Shown here in pieces: positions 6,737 through 15,377 of a stretch of DNA of 36,604 bases (the first letter of the stretch is position 1; every line of letters begins with the position of its first letter). Source of the DNA: Chloroflexota bacterium (GTDB taxonomy: Bacteria; Chloroflexota; Dormibacteria; CF-121); contig VBID01000130.1 of NCBI GenBank assembly GCA_005880615.1, forward strand, positions 1 through 36,604. Direction: 5' to 3'. The position numbers were made by a program, and so were the translations under genes. Below the pieces are notes generated by a model. That model did no database searches and was not told the origin of the DNA. It saw nothing but the letters and a program-made list of their open reading frames with translations.

Positions 6737-9316
6737 ATGGAGATGGCCAGTCGGTACGATCCCAAGAGCGTCGAAAGCCGCTGGTACCAGACATGGGACG
6801 AGCGCGGCTACTTCAAGCCGCGGCCCAGCCGGACCGGCAAGACCTTCGCCGTCTCCATGCCGCCGCCCAACATCACGGGCGAGCTGCACATGGGGCATGC
6901 CATGTACACGCTGCAGGACCTGGTCATCCGCTGGCACCGCATGCTGGGTGACGAGTCGCTATGGGTGCCGGGCACCGATCATGCCGCCATCGCCACCCAG
7001 AACGTGATCGAAAAACAACTGGCCCGGGAGGGGACGTCCAAGGAACAGATCGGACGAGAGGCGTTTGACCGGCGCGTCCAGGAGTGGTACGCGAAGACCG
7101 GCGACACCATCCTGCGGCAAATGCGCCACCTGGGCTTCTCCGCCGACTGGAGCCGCATCCGGTTCACCATGGACCCGGACTACGTGGCGGCCATCCGGCG
7201 GGTCTTCGTCAACCTCTGGAAGGAGGGGCTCATCTACCGGGGGCCGCGGATCGTCAACTGGTGCCCCCGAGACTTGAGCTCGATTTCTGACCTGGAAGTC
7301 GAGTACGAGGAAGCCGATGATTTCCTCTACTTTCTGCGCTACCCGATCGAGGGCGGCGGGTCGATCTCCGTGGCGACCGCCCGGCCCGAAACGATGGTGG
7401 GGGACACCGGCGTCGCGGTCCATCCCGATGATCCGCGCTACCGCTCGCTGGTGGGCCGGACCGTGGTGCTCCCCATCGTGCACCGGCGGGTGCCCATCGT
7501 GGCCGATGCCGCGGTGGAGCGGGAGTTCGGGACCGGGGCGGTGAAGGTCACGCCCGGCCACGACGCCACCGACTTCGAGATCGGGGAACGGCAGCGCCTG
7601 GAGATCCGCAACATCCTGCATCCCGATGGCCGGATGAAGATCCCGGAAGTGCCGGCCCTCGATGGGTTGCCGCTGACCGAGGCGCGGGCGCGGATCGTGG
7701 AGATGCTGCGGGCCGAGGGGGCGCTGGAGAAGATCGATCCGTACCATCACTCGGTCGGGCATTGCGATCGCTGTGGGGCGGTCATCGAGCCGCTGGTGTC
7801 CGACCAGTGGTGGGTGAAGATGAAGCCGCTGGCCGGCCCGGCCATCGCGGTGGCGGACGGGGGCGAGATCGGCTTCCATCCCGAGCGCTGGAAAGAGCAG
7901 TACCTGCGCTGGATGCGCAACATCCGCGACTGGAACATTTCTCGCCAGATCTGGCTCGGTCACCGGATCCCGGTGTGGACTTGTGCCAACGGACATCAGC
8001 TCGCCTACCTCACCGATCCCACGGCGTGCAGCCAGTGCGGGGATCGCCAGCTCACCCAGGACCCCGACGTACTCGATACCTGGTTCTCCTCGGCCCTGTG
8101 GCCATTCGTGACCCTCGGCTGGCCGAAAGGCACCGACGACCTGCGCCGCTACTACCCGACCCAGGTGCTCGACACCGGTCGGGACATCCTCTACCTGTGG
8201 GTGGCGCGGATGATCTTCATGAGCCTGCACTTCACCAGCAAGATCCCCTTCTCGGAGGTCCTGATCCACGGCAACGTGCTCGACGGCGAGGGGCGGCGGA
8301 TGAGCAAGTCCCTGGGCAACGGGGTCGACCCGCTGGTGATGATCGACCGCTACGGGGCCGATGCCACCCGTGCCTGGTGCGTCTACAACGGGACCACCGG
8401 CCAAGATATCCGGTTCTTCGAAGACAAGATCAAGGGGTACCAGTTCTTCGCCAACAAGCTCTGGAACGCCGCCCGACTCGTGCTCCTAAAGCTTCCCCCC
8501 GCGCCGCTACCCGCGCTGGAGGTCGCCCGGCTGGAGCCGGCGGACCGATGGATCCTGGGCCGGCTGTCCCAGCTCACCGCACAGGTGACGCGCGCCTTTC
8601 AGCAGTTCGAATTCGGCCCGGCCGTGCAGGGGATCTATGACTTCATCTGGCACGAGTTCGCAGACGATTACCTGGAGTTGATCAAGGCCCGGTCCGACGC
8701 CATGGTGCTGTCGGTCGCGGTGCGGGTGCTGGAGCAGACGCTCAGGCTGCTGCACCCCATCATGCCGTTCATTACCGAAGAGCTGTGGCAGCGGCTGCCG
8801 CACCAGGGGGAGACCATCATGTACGGGCCCTGGCCGGAACCCGAGCCCGCGCTCGAGGACGAGGGGGTGTTGGCGGAGATGGCGCACCTGCTCGACGTGG
8901 TGCAGAAAATCCGCAACCTGCGCCAGGAGTCGGCCGCCGGCGTGGGCCGCGCCCGGGCCAGCCTGACGTCAACGCATCCCCTGCTGGGCCAGCCGGTCGG
9001 CCAGCGCTACGTTGCGACTCTGGCGCAGCTCGACCTGGATGGCACCGGGACCCTCAAGGCGGATCGGCGGATCGTGGTGGGCGAGACCGAGGTGGTGATT
9101 GAACTGCCCCACGCGACCGGGCCGCAGGAACGCGCGCGGCTCAGCCGCGAGCTGGAGGTCAAGGAACGAGAGATCGACGCGCTCCGGCAGAAGCTACAAA
9201 ACCCCGGCTTCACCAGCAAGGCGCCCAAGGACGTCATCGAGAAAGAGCGGGCCCGCCTGGCGCGAGCCGAAGCGGCCGCCGAGCGGCTCCGCCGACTCCT
9301 GGATGAGTTAAGGTAA
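6737..9316 (+). CDS. valS: Valyl-tRNA synthetase
   Basis: This class I synthetase charges tRNA-Val and edits mis-activated threonine. From ATG 6737 it has 859 residues. The HIGH signature is HMGH at 51-54 (PPPNITGELHMGHAM). The editing domain includes VATARPETMVGDTGVAVHP and TPGHDATDFEIG. The KMSKS signature is RRMSKS at about 520-525. The family's Cys pairs (CDRCG; CANGH..CSQCG) lie between. The C-terminus is the expected coiled-coil tRNA-binding arm (from ERARLSRELEVKE). The ORF-track start at 6578 adds 53 residues that are translated repeat element, so I reject it. ATG 6743 is also possible. Confidence 0.97.
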   Translation: MEMASRYDPKSVESRWYQTWDERGYFKPRPSRTGKTFAVSMPPPNITGELHMGHAMYTLQDLVIRWHRMLGDESLWVPGTDHAAIATQNVIEKQLAREGTSKEQIGREAFDRRVQEWYAKTGDTILRQMRHLGFSADWSRIRFTMDPDYVAAIRRVFVNLWKEGLIYRGPRIVNWCPRDLSSISDLEVEYEEADDFLYFLRYPIEGGGSISVATARPETMVGDTGVAVHPDDPRYRSLVGRTVVLPIVHRRVPIVADAAVEREFGTGAVKVTPGHDATDFEIGERQRLEIRNILHPDGRMKIPEVPALDGLPLTEARARIVEMLRAEGALEKIDPYHHSVGHCDRCGAVIEPLVSDQWWVKMKPLAGPAIAVADGGEIGFHPERWKEQYLRWMRNIRDWNISRQIWLGHRIPVWTCANGHQLAYLTDPTACSQCGDRQLTQDPDVLDTWFSSALWPFVTLGWPKGTDDLRRYYPTQVLDTGRDILYLWVARMIFMSLHFTSKIPFSEVLIHGNVLDGEGRRMSKSLGNGVDPLVMIDRYGADATRAWCVYNGTTGQDIRFFEDKIKGYQFFANKLWNAARLVLLKLPPAPLPALEVARLEPADRWILGRLSQLTAQVTRAFQQFEFGPAVQGIYDFIWHEFADDYLELIKARSDAMVLSVAVRVLEQTLRLLHPIMPFITEELWQRLPHQGETIMYGPWPEPEPALEDEGVLAEMAHLLDVVQKIRNLRQESAAGVGRARASLTSTHPLLGQPVGQRYVATLAQLDLDGTGTLKADRRIVVGETEVVIELPHATGPQERARLSRELEVKEREIDALRQKLQNPGFTSKAPKDVIEKERARLARAEAAAERLRRLLDELR

Positions 9317-9345
9317 ATGGAAATCGTGCCTGCAAGGAGGCCTCG

Positions 9346-9837
9346 GTGCCCGACCTGAGATCCATTCGTCCGTTTCTGGTCATCGGCGGCATCTACGTCG
9401 TGGTGTTCTGGCTGGCGCTGTCGTACTGGGCCTTTCGCGACGCCCGCGAGCGCTCGCCCAACCTGGTGTTTCACATCTTCGCCACCGGCATCTCGCTGAT
9501 GCTGCCCATCTTCGGATTGTTCATCTACATGATCGTTCGGCCGCCGCTGACCATGGCCGAGCGGCGCGCGCTGGAGCTGGAGACGCAGGCGCTGTCCGAG
9601 CCGGGCGGTCCGATCCGGGAGCTGCGCCCATGTCCGAGCTGTGGCGAACCAATCGATTCCCAGTACGTGCTGTGCCCGCACTGCAAGACGCAGTTCAGCA
9701 AGCTGTGCCCGCGCTGCAACAAACAGCTCAAGCTGGGCTGGAGTGTGTGCCCGTACTGCGCGGAAGAGGTGGGCCTCGACGCGGGACGGCGAAAGGAGAC
9801 CGTGCAGGTCTCGACCTTCCGTAGCAGCGGCGGTTAG
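9346..9837 (+). CDS. Membrane-anchored double zinc-ribbon protein
   Basis: This 163-residue protein starts at GTG 9346 after a strong Shine-Dalgarno (AAGGAGG). It has two hydrophobic segments, at about residues 8-28 and 41-63. A cytosolic tail then carries two zinc ribbons of CxxC type: CPSCG...CPHC and CPRCN...CPYC, between about residues 93 and 140. This layout matches the DZANK/zinc-ribbon membrane proteins often annotated as hypothetical. The ribbons probably act in protein contacts. It sits 29 nt after valS, in the same orientation, and 34 nt before the next membrane gene, so it may belong to either transcript. Specific function unknown. Confidence 0.85.
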   Translation: MPDLRSIRPFLVIGGIYVVVFWLALSYWAFRDARERSPNLVFHIFATGISLMLPIFGLFIYMIVRPPLTMAERRALELETQALSEPGGPIRELRPCPSCGEPIDSQYVLCPHCKTQFSKLCPRCNKQLKLGWSVCPYCAEEVGLDAGRRKETVQVSTFRSSGG

Positions 9838-9871
9838 CCCGGCACCGATCCGCCACACAATGGGCTGAGCC

Positions 9872-11419
9872 ATGCCCCTGGTTTACCAGGCGCTGCTCCC
9901 ATTCGCCATCCTGCTGGGCGCTGCTGGCCTGGCCTCGCTGCCCGATCTGCGGCAGCGGGTGGGGGCGATCGCGCCGGCGGCGACCGGGCTCGCCGGGGTG
10001 GCCGCCCTGGTGGTGCTCCTGGAGCTGAAGCCCAGCGAGCGAGTGGACCTGGTGTACCTGCGGGCCTTCCCGGGCGCCGATCTCGCCGTCCGTCTTGACG
10101 GGCTGTCGCTGGCCTTCGGGGCCGTCCTGCTGGCCTCCGCCACCGGGCTGATGCTGGCCCGGCTCCGAGCCACGGGTGACCGCCGGAATCCCTGGCGCCG
10201 TTGGTTGCTGACCGCCGCCGCGGCCCTGGGGGTCGTGCTGGCCGGCAACTTGCTCCTGACCTACATCGCCCTCCAGGTGCTGACCCTCGCCTGGAGCGGG
10301 GCGCTCGACGAGACGGCACCTCGCACTCGAACGCTCCGCCTGGTCCAGCAGGCCGGCGACCTGGCGCTGCTGATCGCGGCCGGGTCGGCCATTCGGTCCG
10401 CTGGCACCAGCGCCTTCGCTGGGATGCCCGCAGATGCCATCGGGCCACTGGTCCTGCTCCTGCTCCTGGTGCCGGTGGCCACCCGGGTGGCGACCGTGGT
10501 CCTGGCACCGCCCCCGCCCAGGGGAACGGTCGCGTTCGTCCCGGCCGTGGCGTGGGTAGCACCCGGGGCTGCATTGTTCTTGCGTGTCCTCTCCCTGGCC
10601 GCCGGCCGCCCCTTCAACCGGCCCGTCCAGGTCGTCGTGTTCGGCGCCGCCCTGCTGGCGGCAGCAGGCCTGAGCCTGTGGGCGGTGTCAGCTCACAGTT
10701 GGCCGCGCTTTGCCGCCGCCATGGTGGGGGCACAGGCCGCGATGGTCGTGGCCATCGGGGTGCTGCAGAATCCGCTGGCCACGGTGGGGTGCGCCTGGCT
10801 GGCTCTGCAACTGGTGTTGGTGGCCGGTCTCGCCTCGATTCAGCCCTCGGAGGAGTCAGCCGCTCGCGGCATCGCCACCCTGAGCCTGGGCCTGATTCCA
10901 CCGGCGACGGCCTTCACCGGCGTCTGGCTGGCCGTCGCCAGTTTCTCCGGAGGCCGGTTGCTGGCGGTCGGAATCCCCCTCGCGCTGGTCGCCGGGTTGG
11001 CCACCCTGGCAGTCGGGCGCCACCTATCGCTGCCGCGTCTGAGCTTCCGGTGGCCGGACGATCTGTGGGCGGCGATCATCCTCGTGCTGGCGCTGCTGCC
11101 GGCGCCCTTTGCCTGGGGGTTGGTCCTGCCGACTGCGCGTACGGTGCGCTCTATCCCGGCGAGCACTCTTGGGATCGACTGGCTCGGACTGGTCGCGGGC
11201 AGCCTGCGCTGGCCCACCCTGCTAGTGGGGCTCACAGCCCTGGCGGTGTGGGCCGGGCTGGCCAGACTGCGGCTACCCGCCTTCAGCGGTTTACGACTCA
11301 GCCTGGCGCTGCCCGCCCTGCCGCGGCTGACGAGGCCGGTGCCTTCCGCGGGCATTTCCTGGCTGACCGTGACCTGGGTGGCCTACGCGATCCTGCTGGT
11401 GATCATGGTGCAGCGATGA
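9872..11419 (+). CDS. Degenerate NuoL/M/N-like (antiporter-like) membrane protein
   Basis: This 515-residue protein is almost entirely hydrophobic, with about 14 predicted membrane helices. The segment VRLDGLSLAFGAVLLASATGL resembles the start of the proton-translocating module of complex I/Mrp antiporter subunits (LDGLS). LLLTYIALQVLTLAWSGAL resembles the TM5 region, and APPPPRGTVAFVPAVAWVAPGAALFLRV resembles the TM7-8 region. The normally conserved TM5 glutamate is Gln here (ALQVL), and the lysine and histidine near TM7 are replaced or missing, so proton pumping is doubtful. It overlaps the next hydrophobic gene by 4 nt (ATGA). A CACAAT box lies 10 nt before the ATG. Homology is inferred by eye and is only moderately secure. 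Confidence 0.5.
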   Translation: MPLVYQALLPFAILLGAAGLASLPDLRQRVGAIAPAATGLAGVAALVVLLELKPSERVDLVYLRAFPGADLAVRLDGLSLAFGAVLLASATGLMLARLRATGDRRNPWRRWLLTAAAALGVVLAGNLLLTYIALQVLTLAWSGALDETAPRTRTLRLVQQAGDLALLIAAGSAIRSAGTSAFAGMPADAIGPLVLLLLLVPVATRVATVVLAPPPPRGTVAFVPAVAWVAPGAALFLRVLSLAAGRPFNRPVQVVVFGAALLAAAGLSLWAVSAHSWPRFAAAMVGAQAAMVVAIGVLQNPLATVGCAWLALQLVLVAGLASIQPSEESAARGIATLSLGLIPPATAFTGVWLAVASFSGGRLLAVGIPLALVAGLATLAVGRHLSLPRLSFRWPDDLWAAIILVLALLPAPFAWGLVLPTARTVRSIPASTLGIDWLGLVAGSLRWPTLLVGLTALAVWAGLARLRLPAFSGLRLSLALPALPRLTRPVPSAGISWLTVTWVAYAILLVIMVQR

Positions 11420-12936
11420 GCACGCTCATCGCCTGGGGGTTGCTGGCGCTGTTCGCGGCGGGCTTCGCCGCGTCGATTCTCAGGGATCGATGGGTCCGGC
11501 TGATCGGCATGCTGGCCATGTTGGGGGCGGCCACCGGGGCCTTGTGGACGGCCATCGGTCCAGTCGCCGGTCTCTGGGTGGTCGCCCCCGGGCTGGCCAC
11601 GGCGGTGCCGGGCCCCGGCCCGGCCCGGCGGCGACTCGTCTTCGACCCACTCGTGCGGCGGGCGGCGGTCATCGGATTCCTGGCGGCGGCGGCCACCCTG
11701 GCCGCCCTCAAGTTCCCGATCGGCGATCTTCCCCGGCCACTGGCCGTCGTTCTCTGGAACCTGGGCGCGCTGGGAGTGAGCTGGATTGTGGTGGCCGAGG
11801 ACGCCCGGGAATCTTTGTCGGGCACGGTGCTGGCCATCGCCGGGGGGGCTGCCCTCCTGTTCCTCGGGTCGGGTCCAGGGGGCCTGACCGTCCTGATGGT
11901 GGGGGCACTGGCGGCGGTCCCGGCGCTCACGGTCCTCCCGGTGCCAGGGAGGGTACGCGGGCAGGAGTCGGCGCTGTTGGCGGCCGCCGGGCTGACCGTG
12001 CTCCTGCTCCTTTGGGGTACTCCGTCTGCTGCCGGCGTCGGTGACCTCACCTTCAGCCTGCGCCCGCCGGCGCTGCTGGCCGTAGCCATCCTCTTTCTCA
12101 GTGCCTGGGCACTCCAGCCCGGCGCCCGGGGCTTGGCCGTCCTTCCGGCCGCGCTCATGGTGCTAACCACGTCCCCGGCCCTAAGATGGGCCGCCTTGGC
12201 CGCCACCGTGGCTCTCCTGCAGGAGCCCGAGGGGCGCGACCGGCAGCTGGCCTGGGCTGGCCTGACGCTGCTGGCCACCAGTGTCGTGCTGGGCGACGCC
12301 CTCGATTCGGCGCCGCGGCTGCGCCTGGTCCTGGTCGGGCTCGCGGGTGGTTGGCTGTTGCTGACAGCCGGCCGTCGGACCAGCGTGCTCCAGGCCACCG
12401 TGGCCACGCTGTTCTTGCTCATACAGACGTCGTCGGTCGCCTCCGGCGCCGCCGAACGCTTTCAGCTGCTGGCGGTCGCCACCGGGGCGCTCCTGTGTGT
12501 CCTCCTGCTGATTGAGCCAGGGGACCGCCGCCGGCGAGGGTCGGCGGGCCTGACCATTGTGGCCCTGGCGACCCTGACGCCGACCGGCACGCTGGCCACC
12601 ATCTTGCTCGTCCTGGACACGATCTTGATGGAGGCGACGGCCGACGCGGGCGGCGCAGGCGCCTGGCGCCATCTTCGAACACTGTCTCGCTCGGGATGGC
12701 CACCGACCATCGCGTTTGCCGGTCGCACTCTGGCCGTGCTGGCCGCCATTGAGACCAGCACCCTGCTGGCGGTGGTTTCCCTGGTGCTGCTGCTGGCCTT
12801 GCTAGTCGTGCCGCTGTTGGAGCCTCAGCCCGCCCAAGCGACGGCACCGGCGCCACGGCGTGGCATCGTCATGGCAGCCGCTTCGCTGGCCATTGGACTG
12901 GTCCCCGGCTGGCTGGGACGGCTAGGCCACCTATAG
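11416..12936 (+). CDS. Polytopic membrane protein paired with the NuoL/M/N-like gene
   Basis: From ATG 11416, which overlaps the preceding stop, this is a 506-residue protein of roughly 14-16 hydrophobic helices with short loops. It carries almost no polar residues inside the helices. I see no clear family motif. Size, hydropathy and tight coupling suggest a partner of the preceding NuoL/M/N-like protein, perhaps a second diverged antiporter-like subunit. The ORF track extends this frame back to 10201, but that part is antisense-phase noise over the upstream gene. No other complex I, hydrogenase or Mrp gene is nearby. Function unknown. Confidence 0.6.
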   Translation: MSTLIAWGLLALFAAGFAASILRDRWVRLIGMLAMLGAATGALWTAIGPVAGLWVVAPGLATAVPGPGPARRRLVFDPLVRRAAVIGFLAAAATLAALKFPIGDLPRPLAVVLWNLGALGVSWIVVAEDARESLSGTVLAIAGGAALLFLGSGPGGLTVLMVGALAAVPALTVLPVPGRVRGQESALLAAAGLTVLLLLWGTPSAAGVGDLTFSLRPPALLAVAILFLSAWALQPGARGLAVLPAALMVLTTSPALRWAALAATVALLQEPEGRDRQLAWAGLTLLATSVVLGDALDSAPRLRLVLVGLAGGWLLLTAGRRTSVLQATVATLFLLIQTSSVASGAAERFQLLAVATGALLCVLLLIEPGDRRRRGSAGLTIVALATLTPTGTLATILLVLDTILMEATADAGGAGAWRHLRTLSRSGWPPTIAFAGRTLAVLAAIETSTLLAVVSLVLLLALLVVPLLEPQPAQATAPAPRRGIVMAAASLAIGLVPGWLGRLGHL

Positions 12937-13023
12937 CGTGGTAAGGCAGTACAATGGGCGCGCCCTCGCGGCCGACGTCCGCCCATCAACGCCGTCGTCC
13001 TGAAATGACTGTGAGGTAGCCCA

Positions 13024-13272
13024 ATGGTCGCACGCGGACAGCAGACGTTCCTCCTGGTGTTCTTCCTGCTGGGTGGCGCGCTGGTCGGCAGTATCCTCTC
13101 CGAGGCGCTGGCCCGGTCCTTATGGATCTTCGCCAGGTCTGCCGAAGCGGGGCTTCGTCCCTCGACGTTGAACCTACTCTTCCTCAACGTGACCTTCGGC
13201 TTTCAGCTGCGGCTCAGTCTGGGTACCGTGCTCGGCATGCTGTTGGGGCTGCTGCTGTTCCGCAGGCTGTAA
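13024..13272 (+). CDS. DUF4321 family small membrane protein
   Basis: This 82-residue protein has a first hydrophobic segment (FLLVFFLLGGALVGSIL, about residues 9-25) and a C-terminal one (LGTVLGMLLGLLLFRRL). The C-terminal pattern LLFLNVTFGFQLRLSLGTVLG matches the DUF4321 family, which in many Firmicutes and Chloroflexota lies directly before maf, as here. Function is unknown; the family is a small inner-membrane protein. Its TAA is in frame with the following maf gene, only 12 nt before the proposed maf start, so maf translation may depend on re-initiation. A TACAAT box lies about 70 nt upstream. Confidence 0.85.
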   Translation: MVARGQQTFLLVFFLLGGALVGSILSEALARSLWIFARSAEAGLRPSTLNLLFLNVTFGFQLRLSLGTVLGMLLGLLLFRRL

Positions 13273-13284
13273 GGGCCGGGAACC

Positions 13285-13848
13285 ATCAAGCTGGTCCTGG
13301 CCTCGTCGTCACCGCGGCGGTTGGACCTGTTCAGCAGCCTGGGCCTGCCCTTTGTGGCCATCGATCCGGCGGTCGACGAGCGGCCGCCCCGACCACTCTC
13401 ACCGCTGCAACTCGCCCGTTGGGCGGCGGCAACCAAGGCCGAGGCCGTCAGCCGGCGGCACCCCGAGGCCACCGTGGTGGCCGCGGATACCACCGTCGCC
13501 CTGGACGGCCGAGCGTTCGGCAAGCCCACCGGCCCGGCGGAGGCGGCGGAGACCCTACGCGCTTTGCGCGGCCGCACCCACCGCGTGTACACGGCGGTCG
13601 CCGTGATCAATGGCCCGGCGCGACGGCGGGCCAGCGGCTATTCGCGGAGCCAGGTCACCATGCGGAAATTCTCGATGCAGGAACTCGAGGCCTATGCCCG
13701 TTCTGCAGAGGTGCGAGACAAGGCCGGGGCGTACGCCATCCAGGGTGATGGGGGCCGCCTGGTCGCCCGGGTGGACGGGCCGGTCGATACGGTCATCGGT
13801 CTGCCACTGCACCTGGTCCGCCGGTTGCTGCGCGAGGTCTTGGCGTGA
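13285..13848 (+). CDS. maf: Maf family nucleoside-triphosphate pyrophosphatase, non-canonical start
   Basis: Maf proteins hydrolyse non-canonical or modified NTPs to NMPs and are linked to septum control. The frame shows the family's N-terminal catalytic motif LVLASSSPRR, the VVAADTTVALDG metal/substrate segment, GKPTGPAEAAETLRALRGRTHRVYT, and the C-terminal DKAGAYAIQG...VIGLPLHLV. The ORF-track start (TTG 13321) would delete SSSPRR, which is needed for activity. Between the upstream TAA (13270) and that motif there is no ATG, GTG or TTG. The in-frame options are ATC 13285 and CTG 13291. I choose ATC 13285 (I-K-LVLASS), giving 187 aa. A sequencing error is an alternative. The stop TGA overlaps the next ATG by 1 nt. 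Confidence 0.85.
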   Translation: MKLVLASSSPRRLDLFSSLGLPFVAIDPAVDERPPRPLSPLQLARWAAATKAEAVSRRHPEATVVAADTTVALDGRAFGKPTGPAEAAETLRALRGRTHRVYTAVAVINGPARRRASGYSRSQVTMRKFSMQELEAYARSAEVRDKAGAYAIQGDGGRLVARVDGPVDTVIGLPLHLVRRLLREVLA

Positions 13849-15173
13849 TGCGGACGCTCCCTCGGCTGGCGCTGGCCGGCATCCTGCTGGCCGCGCCGCT
13901 CGGCGGCTGCGGCGCGACCGGGACCGCCCATCTGGTGGTCACCCAGTCGACCGACGCGGCTCTCAACTCGGCCGACCACCTGGGGCACATGGCGCCCGCG
14001 ACCTTTGCCGGGATCACGATCTCCATCAAGAACATCGGGACGGGCCCGATCCGCGGCTTGACCGTCACCGACCTGCTGCCGGCGGGCTTCCATTTCTACC
14101 AGGTGACGACCGTGACCGGGAACGCCATCCGAACCGGCACGCAGGATCCAAGCGGGCCGGCGAACCCGACCTGGGGACTGTGGACGCTGCCGGCGCCGAC
14201 CAGCGGGAAGGACAGTGAGCTGGTGCTGAGCTTCAAGGTCCAGGTGGCGACCAAGCCGGGCTCCTACGACAACACACTCCGGATCAGCGGGGTCAACAGT
14301 GGCGCGATCGATCAGAGCCCGCTGACGCTGATCGTCGAACCCCGGCCCTCACTGACCGTGGCCACCGCGGCGGCCACCGGCCAGGTGGTCACCGGCGGGA
14401 CGGCGACCTATGTCATCACCGTGGCCAACGTGGGGTCGGCGGTGGCCAAGGGCGTAGCCGCGTCGGTCAGCCTGCCTGGTGGATTCCTCTACCTGTCGAC
14501 CACCGGCTTCGAGGGCAACAGCGCGCGGGTCGAGTACGTCGACCCCACTGGCAGCAGCCTGTTGCCCGTGTGGGGCACCTGGAACGTGCCCGGGGCGGTC
14601 AACGGCGCGCCCGGGGTCCTGCGGATCACCTTCCAGGTGCGCATCCTGCCCGGGGTGCAACCCGGCATCTACGACATGACGACCGCGATCACCGCCAGTG
14701 CCGACGTGCCGGTCCAGGTGCTGGGCGGCCAGGCGCCGCTGGCCGTGGGGAAGGGCACCTCCGTCCCCATCAGCATGCAGGTGGGCGCCACCAGCCTGTA
14801 CGCCGCCCGGGGCGGGCCGGTGATGTATGTCATCACGGTCGAGAACGACAGCATCGATGCTGCGCAGAGTGTGGCTGTGACCGACTCGCTGCCGTCGGAT
14901 CTCACCTTCGCCAACACCAACAGCATCACCATCAACGGCGCCCCGGTCGGCTCTAACCTGGTCCCTGCGCCGGGCAGTGCCACCCCCCAGTGGGGGCCGT
15001 TCACCATCCCGGCGGGGGGGTTCAGCGGCTCGATCCTGGTCATCACGTTTACCGCGCGGGTGTCGGGGTCGGCCGCCCTCGGTCCGCATCCCAACGTGGT
15101 CTCGGGCAGCAGCAGCAACGCCCAGATCACCGGCGGTTCGGACGCGACCCCGGTAACGATTACCGCGGGCTAG
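13848..15173 (+). CDS. Secreted lipoprotein with DUF11-type repeats
   Basis: This 441-residue protein starts at ATG 13848, which shares a base with the maf stop. The signal peptide MRTLPRLALAGILLAAPL ends in the lipobox LGGC, predicting lipid attachment at Cys21 and display outside the membrane. The mature part holds three Ig-like DUF11 repeats, each with a TxTVTDLLPAGF-type or equivalent strand (ISIKNIGTGPIRGLTVTDLLP; YVITVANVGSAVAKGVAASVSLPGG; YVITVENDSIDAAQSVAVTDSLP). Each repeat is followed by a WG.W.(L/I/V)PA segment. Such repeats are common in surface adhesins and cell-wall proteins. No catalytic domain is visible. A strong hairpin follows the stop. Confidence 0.82.
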   Translation: MRTLPRLALAGILLAAPLGGCGATGTAHLVVTQSTDAALNSADHLGHMAPATFAGITISIKNIGTGPIRGLTVTDLLPAGFHFYQVTTVTGNAIRTGTQDPSGPANPTWGLWTLPAPTSGKDSELVLSFKVQVATKPGSYDNTLRISGVNSGAIDQSPLTLIVEPRPSLTVATAAATGQVVTGGTATYVITVANVGSAVAKGVAASVSLPGGFLYLSTTGFEGNSARVEYVDPTGSSLLPVWGTWNVPGAVNGAPGVLRITFQVRILPGVQPGIYDMTTAITASADVPVQVLGGQAPLAVGKGTSVPISMQVGATSLYAARGGPVMYVITVENDSIDAAQSVAVTDSLPSDLTFANTNSITINGAPVGSNLVPAPGSATPQWGPFTIPAGGFSGSILVITFTARVSGSAALGPHPNVVSGSSSNAQITGGSDATPVTITAG

Positions 15174-15187
15174 CGCCTGGAGACGCA

Positions 15188-15208
15188 CTGGGGGGCAGAT
15201 CCCCCCAG
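15188..15208 (+). terminator. Strong hairpin after the lipoprotein gene
   Basis: CTGGGGGG-CAGAT-CCCCCCAG is a perfect 8-bp stem with a 5-nt loop, 15 nt after the stop codon. No T-run follows directly. Confidence 0.5.
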
Positions 15209-15233
15209 CTGGCCGATGTTGCGGGCGGTCAAA

Positions 15234-15264
15234 AGCCGCCACGGCTACTTCTTTTGACCTCCCG
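15234..15264 (+). terminator. Possible intrinsic terminator
   Basis: GGCGG and CCGCC form a 5-bp stem, followed within 8 nt by CTTCTTTT. With the hairpin at 15188 it probably insulates the maf/lipoprotein transcript from the DUF3105 gene. A third hairpin, TCGGCC-TAAA-GGCCGA, lies near 15309-15324. The rest of the 15174-15362 gap shows nothing I recognise. Confidence 0.4.
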
Positions 15265-15362
15265 CACCGGCGCTGCGTGGATCGCAGCGCCTACCGGCCG
15301 CTCCCCCCTCGGCCTAAAGGCCGACCCAGCTCCGCTGAGACTTGGCGTGTGGATCGTTTGCG

Positions 15363-15368
15363 TAACAT
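15363..15368 (+). promoter_or_regulatory. Candidate -10 box for the DUF3105 gene (leaderless)
   Basis: TAACAT lies 9 nt before ATG 15378. No Shine-Dalgarno is present. A weak TTGGCG lies 15 bp upstream. The arrangement is the same as at rsfS, ftsH and valS. Confidence 0.45.
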
Positions 15369-15377
15369 GAACGGGTA

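Noticed and set aside
10201-11415. 5' part of the 911-aa ORF 10201-12936
   Set aside because: The residues before ATG 11416 are Arg/Gly/Pro-rich shadow sequence over the NuoL/M/N-like gene. The hydrophobic protein begins at 11416.
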